64,000 nt of DNA from Methanocorpusculum petauri (GCF_026891975.1 NZ_JAPTGB010000003.1:62001-126000), one strand, 5' to 3'; counted from the stretch's first letter, positions 33,509-41,821 are shown. Notes: generated by a model from the sequence alone, not told the origin. Program-made: numbers and translations.

Positions 33509-34452
33509 ACCTGTGTCCTCCTCCGCAGAAGATAAATAAAGAACGGCGCACCAAGAAACGCCGTAATAATACCCACCGGAATCTCAACCGGCAGCGTCCG
33601 CGCAGCCGTATCAGCCCACATCAAAAGAATCGCGCCGGCCATCATCGACGCGGGCAGCAGAACCCGGTGATCCGGCCCGGTAAGAATCCGCATAATATGC
33701 GGAATAATCAGACCAACAAACCCGATGCACCCCGCAATCGACACCGCAATACCAGTAATAAACGAAGAAACCAGCAAAAGAATCCGCTTCGTCTTCTCCG
33801 TATTCACCCCGAGATGCACCGCTTCCTCCTCCCCCAGAGCCATCACATTCAGATCCCGGGAAAACACAAACACCACCACACACGCCGCAGGAATCAGAAG
33901 ACCTAAAAACACATCATCCCAGTACACATTCCAGAACCCGCCCATCATCCAGAACATAATCTGATGCAGACTGTTTCCCGAAATATACATCAGAAACGAC
34001 AGCATCGCCGACAAAAACAGTGACACCGCAATACCCGACAGAAGCAGCGTCTCAACCGCCACCCGTCCGTGCCGGAGAGAAATAATATACACCACAATCG
34101 TCGACAATGTCGCACCGACAAACGCAAGAACCGGCAGAAACAGCCCGCCGAGAAACACAATCGCAAACGCAGCCCCCAGTGCCCCTCCCGACGACGTTCC
34201 GATAATATACGGATCAGCCATCGGATTGCGGAACAGCCCCTGCATAGCACAACCCGCCGCAGCCAGCCCGAGACCAACCAGCACCGCACCGCACACCCGC
34301 GGCAGCCGGACCTCAAACAACAGCTTATGAATCATCGCCGTATCAAAATTCCACAGCGACAAACCGGACACCCCGATACAGGTCGTAACAAAAATACTCA
34401 CAATCAGCAGCAGCAAAAGAACCGGGAGAATAAGAACAGGACGGCGCAACAT
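33505..34452 (-). CDS. btuC: BtuC/FecCD-type ABC permease
   Basis: The product is a 315-residue membrane permease with about ten helices. It has the FecCD hallmark regions LPRVCGAVLVGLGLAAAGCA followed by MQGLFRNPMADPYIIGTSSG, and a late GFVGLIIPHIMRILTGPDHR, the coupling region that touches the ATPase. Such permeases import cobalamin, heme or iron-siderophores. It precedes and overlaps the BtuD gene. No binding-protein gene is adjacent; the nearest in the window is the fused BtuF-type protein 11 kb away. Confidence 0.9.
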   Translation of the reverse strand: MLRRPVLILPVLLLLLIVSIFVTTCIGVSGLSLWNFDTAMIHKLLFEVRLPRVCGAVLVGLGLAAAGCAMQGLFRNPMADPYIIGTSSGGALGAAFAIVFLGGLFLPVLAFVGATLSTIVVYIISLRHGRVAVETLLLSGIAVSLFLSAMLSFLMYISGNSLHQIMFWMMGGFWNVYWDDVFLGLLIPAACVVVFVFSRDLNVMALGEEEAVHLGVNTEKTKRILLLVSSFITGIAVSIAGCIGFVGLIIPHIMRILTGPDHRVLLPASMMAGAILLMWADTAARTLPVEIPVGIITAFLGAPFFIYLLRRRTQV

Positions 34453-34488
34453 AGATGTTGCTAACTATATTGTCTTATCTCAAATAAA

Positions 34489-35445
34489 TCATATCTCACG
34501 AACCGCAGCTCCGGCACACACCGCAACCTTTTCCGAACGGGTCGTCAGAACAATATTCGTCCGTTTCCCCGCATCCCTCACAATCCGCATTAATACCTCA
34601 ATATGATCATCATCAAGTGCCGTTTCAATATCATCGATAACAATTGCCTCCGGCAGATCCGGTGAAGAGAACAGCACCGCATAGGCAAGCAGCCGCAGCG
34701 TCCCTTCAGAGAAATACTGGTAGGGAATAAGCATTGCCCGGGCCGTTGACTCCCACATCAGTCGCTTGTGCCCGCCCTCATCCACAATCACAAACCGGAC
34801 AAACTCCGGCTCAACCTGCGCAACAGCCGCCTCCACTGAAGAAAACGCCTCCGGTATACCCGCCGCAAACCGGAGAACACACGCCTCCAGATTCCTGCCG
34901 GTCGGATAAAGCTGCCTGCCCGTATCGTTCGTTTCCGGCTTTCGCATCGCGGACGGAACAAGATGACCAATCCACCAGCGATCCATCTCCCGCATGATCG
35001 GGTACACATCGCGCAGCTCAGGCTCCACGGGAACACCGAAGATACTCTCCCGCTCGCCGGTCCCAACCTCGATCTTTTCCAGCTGCGTATCATCCTTTTG
35101 ATCCTGTACCACCAGCTGCTCACGGGAAAGGATCAACCGCTCCGCATCCTTTGGATCCCGGACAAGAACTGCACGGTAGGACTCACGACCCCGCTGCACA
35201 CAAAGCACAATCTCCTTTGTACACTCAGACCCGAAATGAAAAAGTGCCCCGCAGTTCCCGAACACCCCGGTCCAGTCGCCAAGGGATCGCCCTGCAATAG
35301 CAGACAGCATCTCAAACGCTACAGCAATCGAAGACTTTCCTGCACCGTTTTTCCCGTAAAAGACCAAAAGCCCTTCCACCGGCACCGCATACTCGGCGAA
35401 GTGCCGCAGTCCGGAAATTTCAACTTTTTTGAGCATTTTTTCCAT
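34489..35445 (-). CDS. AAA/ABC-type ATPase, RecF/SMC-like
   Basis: The product is about 318 residues with Walker A YGKNGAGKSS near residue 32, a signature-like FSEGTLRLLAYAV and Walker B EAIVIDDIETALDDDH near the end. This is the layout of single-chain ABC-type ATPases related to RecF/AAA_21 (DNA repair or defence proteins). The middle part is too short for a long coiled coil. Possible starts (TTG 35448, ATG 35445, ATG 35436) lie directly against the 3' end of the tRNA-Leu gene, so it likely depends on the tRNA promoter. Function unknown. Confidence 0.7.
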   Translation of the reverse strand: MEKMLKKVEISGLRHFAEYAVPVEGLLVFYGKNGAGKSSIAVAFEMLSAIAGRSLGDWTGVFGNCGALFHFGSECTKEIVLCVQRGRESYRAVLVRDPKDAERLILSREQLVVQDQKDDTQLEKIEVGTGERESIFGVPVEPELRDVYPIMREMDRWWIGHLVPSAMRKPETNDTGRQLYPTGRNLEACVLRFAAGIPEAFSSVEAAVAQVEPEFVRFVIVDEGGHKRLMWESTARAMLIPYQYFSEGTLRLLAYAVLFSSPDLPEAIVIDDIETALDDDHIEVLMRIVRDAGKRTNIVLTTRSEKVAVCAGAAVREI

Positions 35446-35448
35446 CAA

Positions 35449-35532
35449 TGCGAGGGATGGGATTCGAACCCATGAACTCCTTGAGACAGGGTCCTAAGCC
35501 CTGCGCCGTTAACCTGGCTTGGCAACCCTCGC
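35449..35532 (-). tRNA. tRNA-Leu (UAG)
   Basis: On the minus strand an 84-base type II tRNA folds with acceptor arms GCGAGGG/CCCTCGC and discriminator A, which is required for Leu. The anticodon stem is CAGGG/CCCTG with loop CTTAGGA, so the anticodon is UAG, reading CUN codons. A long variable arm (TGTCTCAAGGAGTTCA region) and T-loop GGTTCGAATC are visible. CCA is not encoded. The start region of the AAA ATPase gene begins immediately after the discriminator base. Confidence 0.95.
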
Positions 35533-35570
35533 GCCTTATTTAGCCCTATGCTCTCTATTATGTGGAACGG

Positions 35571-35578
35571 ATATAAGA
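35571..35578 (-). promoter_or_regulatory. TATA box for tRNA-Leu
   Basis: CTTATAT on the minus strand lies about 40 bases before the mature 5' end, giving a short 5' leader to be removed by RNase P. Confidence 0.45.
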
Positions 35579-35631
35579 TGAACTTTCTTGTGGGATTGGC
35601 GGTGCACCTAAATTCGTTTATTGACCACGAA

Positions 35632-35663
35632 TGATCTTTGCTGATCGAATTTCAGCCCACGAT
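35632..35663 (+). repeat. 32-base sequence shared with 8862-8893 (copy 2)
   Basis: This copy lies in the gap between the tRNA-Leu promoter and the small zinc-ribbon gene. It shares 28 of 32 positions with the stretch beside the transposase remnant. Confidence 0.6.
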
Positions 35664-35750
35664 GTTCAGGAATAAAGTGCAACACCTGTGGGATTCTCAC
35701 CCTGATTCGAGCACTACATTTATCCGCTTCCATGCAGAGGTATTATCTAT

Positions 35751-35903
35751 ATGGTAGTTGAACACATCTGCGGTTTCAAAAAAGAGATCTACTGCCGTGA
35801 GTGTGGAACAGAACTCATTCAGAACTCGCACGGTCAGCTTTTTTGCCCCAAGTGCGGTCGTCGTCCGGCAATCCTCTGCCCCAACTGCGGCAGACTCTGG
35901 TAA
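35751..35903 (+). CDS. 50-residue zinc-ribbon protein
   Basis: ATG 35751 opens a 50-codon frame with three CxxC knuckles: YCREC, FCPKC and LCPNC, ending GRLW. It is almost all metal-binding motif, so one or two zinc sites are expected. GAGG ten bases upstream supports the start. It points toward the converging DUF1922-like gene, another zinc-ribbon protein. Such mini zinc ribbons are common in methanogens and mostly of unknown role (RNA or protein binding is likely). Confidence 0.7.
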   Translation: MVVEHICGFKKEIYCRECGTELIQNSHGQLFCPKCGRRPAILCPNCGRLW

Positions 35904-35910
35904 CTTCCGG

Positions 35911-36183
35911 TTATACCGCTGCGTGCAGCCAGGCAAGATACTTCTCGCGTATCAGATTCACTTCCGCGGGCGTCAGATCCAGACGCCCGCTCCGGTACAA
36001 ATACCGCTCCACCTCTTTTATCAAAACCTCAGCCTGCGAAAAATCATCCACCTCCAGATAAATCGGCACCCGCTCAAGTGAAATGACCTCCCCGCAGACC
36101 GGACAAAGCTTCCACTTCCCATACTGATCCGTATACGTAAACTGATGGCAGCCCGGGCAGCGGATAACACGATAGGTACTCAT
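35911..36183 (-). CDS. DUF1922-like zinc-ribbon protein
   Basis: The product is 90 residues. The first 45 hold a zinc ribbon, RCPGCHQFTYTDQYGKWKLC followed by PVCG, with a strand ending VPIYLEVDD, matching the small DUF1922 domain. A helical tail (AEVLIKEVERYLYRSGRLDL) follows. Molecular role unknown. It is convergent with the 50-residue zinc-ribbon gene, seven bases apart. Confidence 0.65.
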   Translation of the reverse strand: MSTYRVIRCPGCHQFTYTDQYGKWKLCPVCGEVISLERVPIYLEVDDFSQAEVLIKEVERYLYRSGRLDLTPAEVNLIREKYLAWLHAAV

Positions 36184-36254
36184 GCGGTTATATCAGTTGA
36201 TCAACCTGAACAGTAAAAAAAGTATCTCTTAGCTCCCAGTACAAAACCCCCGAC

Positions 36255-36262
36255 TTTATAAT
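36255..36262 (+). promoter_or_regulatory. TATA box for cofE
   Basis: TTTATAAT lies 26-33 bases before ATG 36288, which puts the transcript start within a few bases of that codon and supports a nearly leaderless message. This decides against the earlier in-frame start at 36270. Confidence 0.55.
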
Positions 36263-36287
36263 CACACAGGTGCATACCAGACAGATA

Positions 36288-37028
36288 ATGTCAGTTCAGG
36301 TAACCGGAATTTCCGGAATTCCGCTCATACAAAAGGGTGACGACATCCCTGCCATCATCTGTGCAAACACCGGCTTTGAGAACGGAGACATCATCTGTAT
36401 CGCCTCAACAATCGTATCCAAAGCCAAAGGCTACGTCCGGCCGCTCGCAGAAATCGTCCCTACTCCCGACGCAGAAAGAATCTCTGCAAAAACCGGAGAA
36501 GACCCGCGGTTCATTCAGGGAGTCCTGGACTCGTCTGCCGACATCATCATCGAATACCCGTTCATCCTCTCCGAACTCCCCTTCGGTCACGTTGGTGTGC
36601 GCGCCGGAGTAGATAACAGCAACATCGAAGGTGAAAACATCATTCTTCTGCCGAAAGACCCAATGGCAGAAGCCCGGGAAATCCGCGAAAAAATACATGA
36701 AATCACCGGTATCGACGTTGGTGTCATCGTTACCGACACCTGCGGCCGCGCCTTCCGCCGCGGTCAGACCGGCAGTGCCATCGGCTGGGCCGGTATGACT
36801 GCCATCCGCGACTTCCGCGGCGACCGCGACCTCTTCGGTCTGGAACTTGAGATCACCGAAGAAGCAGTCGTTGATGAAATCGCAGCCTTCTCCAACTTCA
36901 TCATGGGCGAAAGTAACAACGGGATTCCGGTTGTCAAATTTTCCGGCTGTGAAACCTGGAAAGGCCACAACTCCCTCTACTTTACCCGGGAAGAAGACCT
37001 CATCCGGAAAGCCCTCCACATCCGATAG
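36288..37028 (+). CDS. cofE: Coenzyme F420-0:L-glutamate ligase
   Basis: The enzyme adds glutamates to F420-0 using GTP to finish coenzyme F420, the main hydride carrier of methanogens. The protein is about 246 residues. Family landmarks are IPLIQKGDDIPAIIC, DIICIASTIVSKAKGYVR, the long GVRAGVDNSNIEGENIILLP segment and VIVTDTCGRAFRRGQTGSAI, with GWAG after it, which carry the metal and nucleotide contacts. It is two bases from the next gene, suggesting shared transcription. Confidence 0.95.
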   Translation: MSVQVTGISGIPLIQKGDDIPAIICANTGFENGDIICIASTIVSKAKGYVRPLAEIVPTPDAERISAKTGEDPRFIQGVLDSSADIIIEYPFILSELPFGHVGVRAGVDNSNIEGENIILLPKDPMAEAREIREKIHEITGIDVGVIVTDTCGRAFRRGQTGSAIGWAGMTAIRDFRGDRDLFGLELEITEEAVVDEIAAFSNFIMGESNNGIPVVKFSGCETWKGHNSLYFTREEDLIRKALHIR

Positions 37029-37030
37029 AC

Positions 37031-37561
37031 ATGAATCCGGAAGACCCGGTCTTTGCTCTCCTGAATGAGAAAAAAATACCCTACAAACTAACCCGCCACC
37101 CGGCCGCCTGCACCTATCAAGACATGGAAAACCTCGGTGTACCCGATCTTGGCGAAGTTTGCAAAAATCTTTTTTTGCGCGACGCAAAAGGAAAACGGCA
37201 TTTCCTCGTAGTACTCTGCGGCAAAAAAACCGCAGACCTCAAAACACTCGCAGAAAAGATCGGATCCACTTCCCTCAGCTTCGCTTCAGCAGAGCGCCTC
37301 ACCAGATATCTCAACCTCGCGCGGGGCGAGGTAACACCCTTTGGCATCCTCAACGACCGCGACTCTGCGGTTGAAGTTATCTTTGATGCCGACCTGATCG
37401 AAAAACCGTGCATCGGCGTCCACCCGAACATCAACACCATCACCGTCTGGATAGCCTATGCCGATATCAGACGGATTGTGGAAGAACACGGAAACAAAGT
37501 TCAGGAAATTACCCTCTCAACAAAACCGGATTTTCAAAAAAAATACTGCTGCCGGAAATGA
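37031..37561 (+). CDS. YbaK/ProX-like aminoacyl-tRNA deacylase
   Basis: The product is 176 residues of the YbaK/ProX fold that removes wrongly attached amino acids from tRNA-Pro or a related tRNA. Seen are TRHPAACTYQDMENLGVPDL, then CKNLFLRDAKGKRHFLVVL and the late PFGILND and IGVHPNINTITVW segments, all typical of the prolyl-tRNA editing branch (ProX group). It starts two bases after cofE. Substrate assignment within the family is not certain. Confidence 0.8.
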   Translation: MNPEDPVFALLNEKKIPYKLTRHPAACTYQDMENLGVPDLGEVCKNLFLRDAKGKRHFLVVLCGKKTADLKTLAEKIGSTSLSFASAERLTRYLNLARGEVTPFGILNDRDSAVEVIFDADLIEKPCIGVHPNINTITVWIAYADIRRIVEEHGNKVQEITLSTKPDFQKKYCCRK

Positions 37562-37601
37562 CAGCGCAAATCCCTGCAGGTTTGTCTAAACCCCGAACAA
37601 T

Positions 37602-37763
37602 TTAGAAGAAGAAGTTCAGCAGGTATATTGCAACACCAACAACTGCCACGACAATCAGAACGGTCTTCGGACCGATATGAACAGCCGTCCGGTTGTCGGC
37701 ATCATAATACGTAACAAGACCTGCGGATGAACTTAACCCTCTGCCCGACTTCTTTGATGCCAT
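37602..37763 (-). CDS. secG: Sec61 beta subunit of the protein translocase
   Basis: The product is 53 residues, the usual size for archaeal Sec61 beta. It begins MASKKSGRGLSSSAGLVTYY followed by DAD, the conserved cytoplasmic part, and ends in one membrane helix (VLIVVAVVGVAIYLLNFFF). It joins SecY and SecE in the membrane channel for protein export. A TATA element about 28 bases before the ATG suggests a leaderless message. The short frame is easily missed in annotation. Confidence 0.92.
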   Translation of the reverse strand: MASKKSGRGLSSSAGLVTYYDADNRTAVHIGPKTVLIVVAVVGVAIYLLNFFF

Positions 37764-37787
37764 ACCATATTATGTTCCCGCTCCAAA

Positions 37788-37797
37788 CATATAAAAT
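37788..37797. promoter_or_regulatory. TATA element between Sec61 beta and amidohydrolase genes
   Basis: ATTTTATATG (minus strand) serves the Sec61 beta gene at the right distance. Its complement CATATAAAAT also reads as a TATA box for the + strand, but would lie too close to the ribosome site GGAGGAGGAT of the amidohydrolase gene. Confidence 0.45.
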
Positions 37798-37817
37798 CAG
37801 GAGGAGGATCAACAGAT

Positions 37818-38843
37818 ATGCAGGACGGAGAACTGCAGGGACTCGCATTCTGCGGTGAAACATTTTCACCGCGCAATGTAACCATCAGCATTGAAAAGGG
37901 CATCATCACCGAAATTGCAGAGAGTACAAAACCGGCAGCCGGGTGGATAGCACCGGCATTTTTCAACGCCCACACCCACATCGCCGACACCGTTGCAATG
38001 GACACTCCCGTGCAGGGCCGCCCGCTTGCAGACCTTGTTGCGCCACCCAACGGACTGAAACACAGAATTCTCCGCGCAACCCAAGACGAACGCCTGAGTG
38101 CCGCCATGCATGAGACAATGCAGTTTATGCACACAACCGGCACCGCAGCATTCGCCGAATTCCGGGAAGGAGGAGCACACGGCGTTCAGCTTCTGCAGCA
38201 GGCAGACACTCCCGGCATCCATCCCGTAATCTTCGGCCGGGACGGCGGCGAGTTTGTGGCGGACGGGCTTGGTCTCAGCAGTGCAAAACATCCTGCCGCC
38301 GACCTCGCCGCAGTCGAGCGCGCCCGTGCCGCAGGAAAGCGCATCGCCATCCATGCCGGGGAAGCAGGAACCAAAGACATCGAAGACGCCTTTGCACTGG
38401 ACCCTGACTTCATCATTCACGCAACCTGTTTCGAGGAACGCCACATACGCGAAGCCGCCGACCGCAATATCCCCCTGGTAATCTGTCCGCGTTCCAACTG
38501 GATACTGGGTGGAACAGACGCCGCTTCCCGTCCCCCCGTGAGAAAAATGATCGACGCCGGATGTACGCTCTGGCTTGGTACCGACAACGTCATGTTTGTT
38601 GCTCCCGACATGTTTGCCGAATGTGCATTCCTCACCACCGTGTACAAAACATCGCCCGAAGAAACACTTTCCATGGCAACCGGCGGTTTTTCCCTTCTCG
38701 GTCATCGGGGTATCATTGAAGAAGGAGAACCCGCAAATCTCATCTGTCTTGATCCGGGATATGCAAAGAAATGGACACAGTCTCCGGCACTCTCGCTTGT
38801 ATCAAGGATCGGCAGCCGCTCTGTCCGGGTAATGTACGGGTGA
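37818..38843 (+). CDS. Amidohydrolase-family deaminase-like protein
   Basis: The product is 341 residues with the metal motif FFNAHTHIAD near residue 50, a lysine or glutamate-bearing FREGGAHG strand, IAIHAGEAGT, DFIIHATCF and the catalytic Asp in LWLGTDNVMF. This is the order of metal sites in cytosine-deaminase/chlorohydrolase-type amidohydrolases. Many methanogens have a similar short enzyme of unknown substrate. GGAGGAGGAT nine bases before ATG 37818 fixes the start. Confidence 0.8.
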   Translation: MQDGELQGLAFCGETFSPRNVTISIEKGIITEIAESTKPAAGWIAPAFFNAHTHIADTVAMDTPVQGRPLADLVAPPNGLKHRILRATQDERLSAAMHETMQFMHTTGTAAFAEFREGGAHGVQLLQQADTPGIHPVIFGRDGGEFVADGLGLSSAKHPAADLAAVERARAAGKRIAIHAGEAGTKDIEDAFALDPDFIIHATCFEERHIREAADRNIPLVICPRSNWILGGTDAASRPPVRKMIDAGCTLWLGTDNVMFVAPDMFAECAFLTTVYKTSPEETLSMATGGFSLLGHRGIIEEGEPANLICLDPGYAKKWTQSPALSLVSRIGSRSVRVMYG

Positions 38844-38893
38844 ACAGAATCATCCGAGATTTTTTATCCTTATAAAACGACAGTAGAATTATC

Positions 38894-39310
38894 ATGTTCT
38901 CCAGGATTCTTGTAGCACTGGATGGTTCTGAGATCAGCAGAATAGCGTACTCCCGCGCTCTTGAGTTCGCCAAAGAAAGCAACGCCGAACTGCATGCAAT
39001 CGCGGTCGTCAACAGTCCCCACATGTGGAAGGACGACAGTCCCGCAAACCAGACACGATCCGAAACAGACGCAAAAATGCTGCTTGACGAATTGGAAGAG
39101 ATCGCAAAAGAAGCCGAGGTCTCCTTTACCCCGCACCTTGTCTCCGGCCATCCGGGCGACCGGATCGTCAGCACCGCCGACGAGATGGACGCCGACCTGA
39201 TTGTTGTCGGATCCCTTGGCAAATCTCACCTGGATCGTCTGCTTCTCGGCAGTGTGTCTGCCTATGTAACCCAGTACAGCATGCGGAACATTATGGTCAT
39301 CCGCGGATGA
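38894..39310 (+). CDS. Universal stress protein UspA (1)
   Basis: The product is 138 residues with the UspA fold: ILVALDGSEISRIAYSRALE at the start and the ATP-binding signature GHPGDRI...VVGSLGKSHLDRLLLGSVS (G2xG9xGS type) at the end. TTATAAAA about 25 bases before the ATG suggests a leaderless message. A paralogue follows 84 bases downstream on the same strand, with much of the C-terminal motif identical. Exact role unknown. Confidence 0.9.
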   Translation: MFSRILVALDGSEISRIAYSRALEFAKESNAELHAIAVVNSPHMWKDDSPANQTRSETDAKMLLDELEEIAKEAEVSFTPHLVSGHPGDRIVSTADEMDADLIVVGSLGKSHLDRLLLGSVSAYVTQYSMRNIMVIRG

Positions 39311-39394
39311 GGCTGAACCCTTGCCATCTCCGAACTCTTTTTAAGTTTAGGAGAGGATAAGTTATCATAACGAGATAATCGGAGGTATACAGTC

Positions 39395-39823
39395 ATGTTT
39401 TCCAAAATACTTGTAGCAATTGATGGGTCCGAGATCAGCCGGCGTGCATTTTCGCGGGCAGTTGATCTGGCAAAACAGAATAAAGCCGAACTCCACGTAA
39501 TCTATGTCATTGAATCAGGAATCGTCAGCCCTGCACCGGTGGACACCACATGGGAACTGATCTACGAACGGTTTGAAAAGGAGGGACATCAGGTCATCGC
39601 AGAACTTGTCGAGGATGCAAAACAGAAAGGCATCACCGTTGAACCGCACATTGAGGCAGGTCATGCAGGAGACACCATCATTGAAATTTCGACCAAGATC
39701 GGTGCAGACCTGATCGTTGTCGGTTCTCTCGGCAAATCCAAACTTGATCGCCTGCTTCTCGGCAGCGTCTCCTCCTATGTGGTCAACTACAGCAAAACCA
39801 ACATCCTAATTGTCCGGACCTGA
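39395..39823 (+). CDS. Universal stress protein UspA (2)
   Basis: The product is 142 residues and clearly a paralogue of the preceding protein. The first ten residues (MFSKILVAID) and the end VVGSLGKSKLDRLLLGSVSS with YVVNYS are nearly the same, while the middle loop differs. CGGAGGTATAC stands before ATG 39395. The gene pair probably arose by tandem duplication. Confidence 0.9.
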   Translation: MFSKILVAIDGSEISRRAFSRAVDLAKQNKAELHVIYVIESGIVSPAPVDTTWELIYERFEKEGHQVIAELVEDAKQKGITVEPHIEAGHAGDTIIEISTKIGADLIVVGSLGKSKLDRLLLGSVSSYVVNYSKTNILIVRT

Positions 39824-40106
39824 AAAATTCTCACAAATTTCATCAGGGAATCCCGTTCTTTTTTTCCGCGCGTGGCATCTGGTATATTCCGGGATATGGG
39901 AATTTTCTGTCTCTTCAATCCTGGCTTCCGCACTGATTTCAGTCTTTTTTCGCATCAGAAGTGTTCCCTGGAAAGAATAACGTCCATTGTACCGGATAGA
40001 ACTGTTTTTACATCAATAGCCCTAACGTAATTCTAACTCTCCCATGTGGGAAGTGTAATGCCCATGTCACAGACAAGAAAATTCGTACAATATACGGAGG
40101 TGTTCC

Positions 40107-40967
40107 ATGACAACTGAAGAAATGCTTGCAAAAGACTATATGACAAAGGATGTTGTGTCTGTAGAGATACCCTCCAGCCGCGACGATGTTCTCCGGATTC
40201 TGAAGCGTACCGGTATCTCCGGTGTACCGGTGGTAAAAGGCGATCAGCTGATCGGCATAGTCACCAGAAAAGACATTCTGCACAATGCAGAGGAGAACCA
40301 GATCGCGCTTCTGATGAGTGTCGAACCGCTGACCATCCGTCCGGATGCAACGCTTGCCGAGGCTGCGGAAGTTATGACCAAATGCAATGTCCGCCGTCTT
40401 CCGGTCGTTGAAGGCAACAAACTGGTCGGTCTTCTGAGTGTCTCCGATCTGGTCAGTGCCGTTGCCAAGATCAATGACAAGCGCGAGATTCACGACCGGT
40501 TTGTGAATAAACAGACCTTTGCCATCTGGGAAGAAACCCCGCTTCCCGTTGTCGGCAGAATCATGGAACTTGCAGAAGTGGATGCAATGCCGATCTTAAA
40601 CTCAGAGAACAAACTGACCGGCATTATTTCCGAACGCGACTTAATCCGCTGTTCCCGCATTGAGGATGATGTCCAGACGAGTGACTTCTCTACCGGAACA
40701 GACGACGATGAATGGACATGGGAGAGCATCCGCGACAACCACACCATCTCCTACGGCATCTCCAAAGTGGAACTTCCGAACCGTCCGGTGAAGGACGTCA
40801 TGGTAAAAAAGGTCATTTCTGTCCCGAACAATGCCGAAATCAGTGACTGTGCCTTAAAGATGAAGCGCGGCCGTGTGGATCAGATGCCGATCATCGACAA
40901 TGATCAGCGGCTGTCCGGTATGCTATTCGATCGCGATGTGATTACGGCATTATACGAAGCAGAATAA
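40107..40967 (+). CDS. Protein with four CBS domains
   Basis: The product is 286 residues made of two Bateman modules, each with two CBS repeats. Each repeat shows the pattern (V)xxxAxxxM...xxxLPV(V/I)(E/D)xxxxLxGxxSxxDL, as in VRRLPVVEGNKLVGLLSVSD and DQMPIIDNDQRLSGMLFDRD. CBS pairs bind adenine nucleotides or related ligands and regulate partners. No enzyme domain is attached. GGAGGTG is eight bases before the ATG. Confidence 0.9.
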   Translation: MTTEEMLAKDYMTKDVVSVEIPSSRDDVLRILKRTGISGVPVVKGDQLIGIVTRKDILHNAEENQIALLMSVEPLTIRPDATLAEAAEVMTKCNVRRLPVVEGNKLVGLLSVSDLVSAVAKINDKREIHDRFVNKQTFAIWEETPLPVVGRIMELAEVDAMPILNSENKLTGIISERDLIRCSRIEDDVQTSDFSTGTDDDEWTWESIRDNHTISYGISKVELPNRPVKDVMVKKVISVPNNAEISDCALKMKRGRVDQMPIIDNDQRLSGMLFDRDVITALYEAE

Positions 40968-41053
40968 CATTATTTCCCCTCAAAATATTCTCTCTATTTT
41001 CCCCGCGTTCCTCAAAGAGAAGTTATATTAATCTGCCTGTCATACGAGTAATT

Positions 41054-41323
41054 ATGACAAAACCCATGTTATATGATTTCTTTGCGACCTGGTGTGGTCC
41101 CTGCAAAATCCAGAGTCCGATTATTGACTCGCTCGCAGAAAAGATCGGTGACAAGGTTGACGTAAAGAAGGTGGATGTGGACCAGTTCCCCGACCTTGCG
41201 AACAAATACCAGATCAGCGTGGTTCCTACCCTCATCATCGAAAAAGAGGGGAAAGTTGTCCACCGTCTTGAGGGTGTGACGGATGCAGCCCGCCTTGAAG
41301 CGCTGTTGATCCCCCTCTACTAA
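41054..41323 (+). CDS. trxA: Thioredoxin
   Basis: The product is 89 residues with the active site FFATWCGPCKIQSP at residue 12-17 and the cis-Pro VVPTL at about 55. It lacks the first beta strand and helix of standard thioredoxins, like many short archaeal forms. It reduces protein disulfides. A TATA-like GTTATATTAA about 30 bases upstream suggests a leaderless message. Confidence 0.9.
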   Translation: MTKPMLYDFFATWCGPCKIQSPIIDSLAEKIGDKVDVKKVDVDQFPDLANKYQISVVPTLIIEKEGKVVHRLEGVTDAARLEALLIPLY

Positions 41324-41485
41324 TCTCTTAATTCTCTTAATAGTATTTTAGGTGAGGCGCACGCCGGTTCGTCGTGCTTTATCCCTCACTTCATGAGTCG
41401 CGGTCGCATGCCTTCAGCATGTTTCTTCGCCGCTTCGCGGCTCACTTTCACAAAGCCCTTTTGAACAGACAGCCAATAGGATAAT

Positions 41486-41821
41486 ATGACTCAGATCACC
41501 GTTGAGGTTGTCGGTTATACCTATCGTCCCTGCGGCCCGTTCCCCTGTGATGCCGACCGTTCCTGCGGCCTCGAAGAATGCTACCAGAAAGAGAAGCTGT
41601 CCTTTGCATTCCCGGCACTGCGCGATGCACTCGGGGAAAAATACGGCGACAAGGTTTCCGTCGAACTGGTCCCGCTTGACAAAGAAATTCCCGACCGCAT
41701 CAAAGAAATTGTTCGCGCCGAACATCCCCCGTTGCCGATCATTTTGATCAACGGAACATGTGTTCCGGTTGGTGCGGTGTCTGTTCCGCGGATCAGCGAA
41801 TACATCGATCCGCTTCTTTAA
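41486..41821 (+). CDS. Cys-rich thioredoxin-fold-like protein
   Basis: The product is 111 residues. It begins with a strand (ITVEVVGYTYRPC), then PCGPFPCDADRSCGLEEC with four to five cysteines within 20 residues, a helix, a strand (VSVELVPL) and a cis-Pro-like PLPIILINGTCV. The secondary-structure order and PLP element resemble a thioredoxin fold with an unusual Cys-rich active-site loop. I do not recognise the family. It lies downstream of the thioredoxin gene, separated by 162 bases that contain several small hairpins (e.g. GCATGCCTTCAGCATG). Confidence 0.6.
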   Translation: MTQITVEVVGYTYRPCGPFPCDADRSCGLEECYQKEKLSFAFPALRDALGEKYGDKVSVELVPLDKEIPDRIKEIVRAEHPPLPIILINGTCVPVGAVSVPRISEYIDPLL

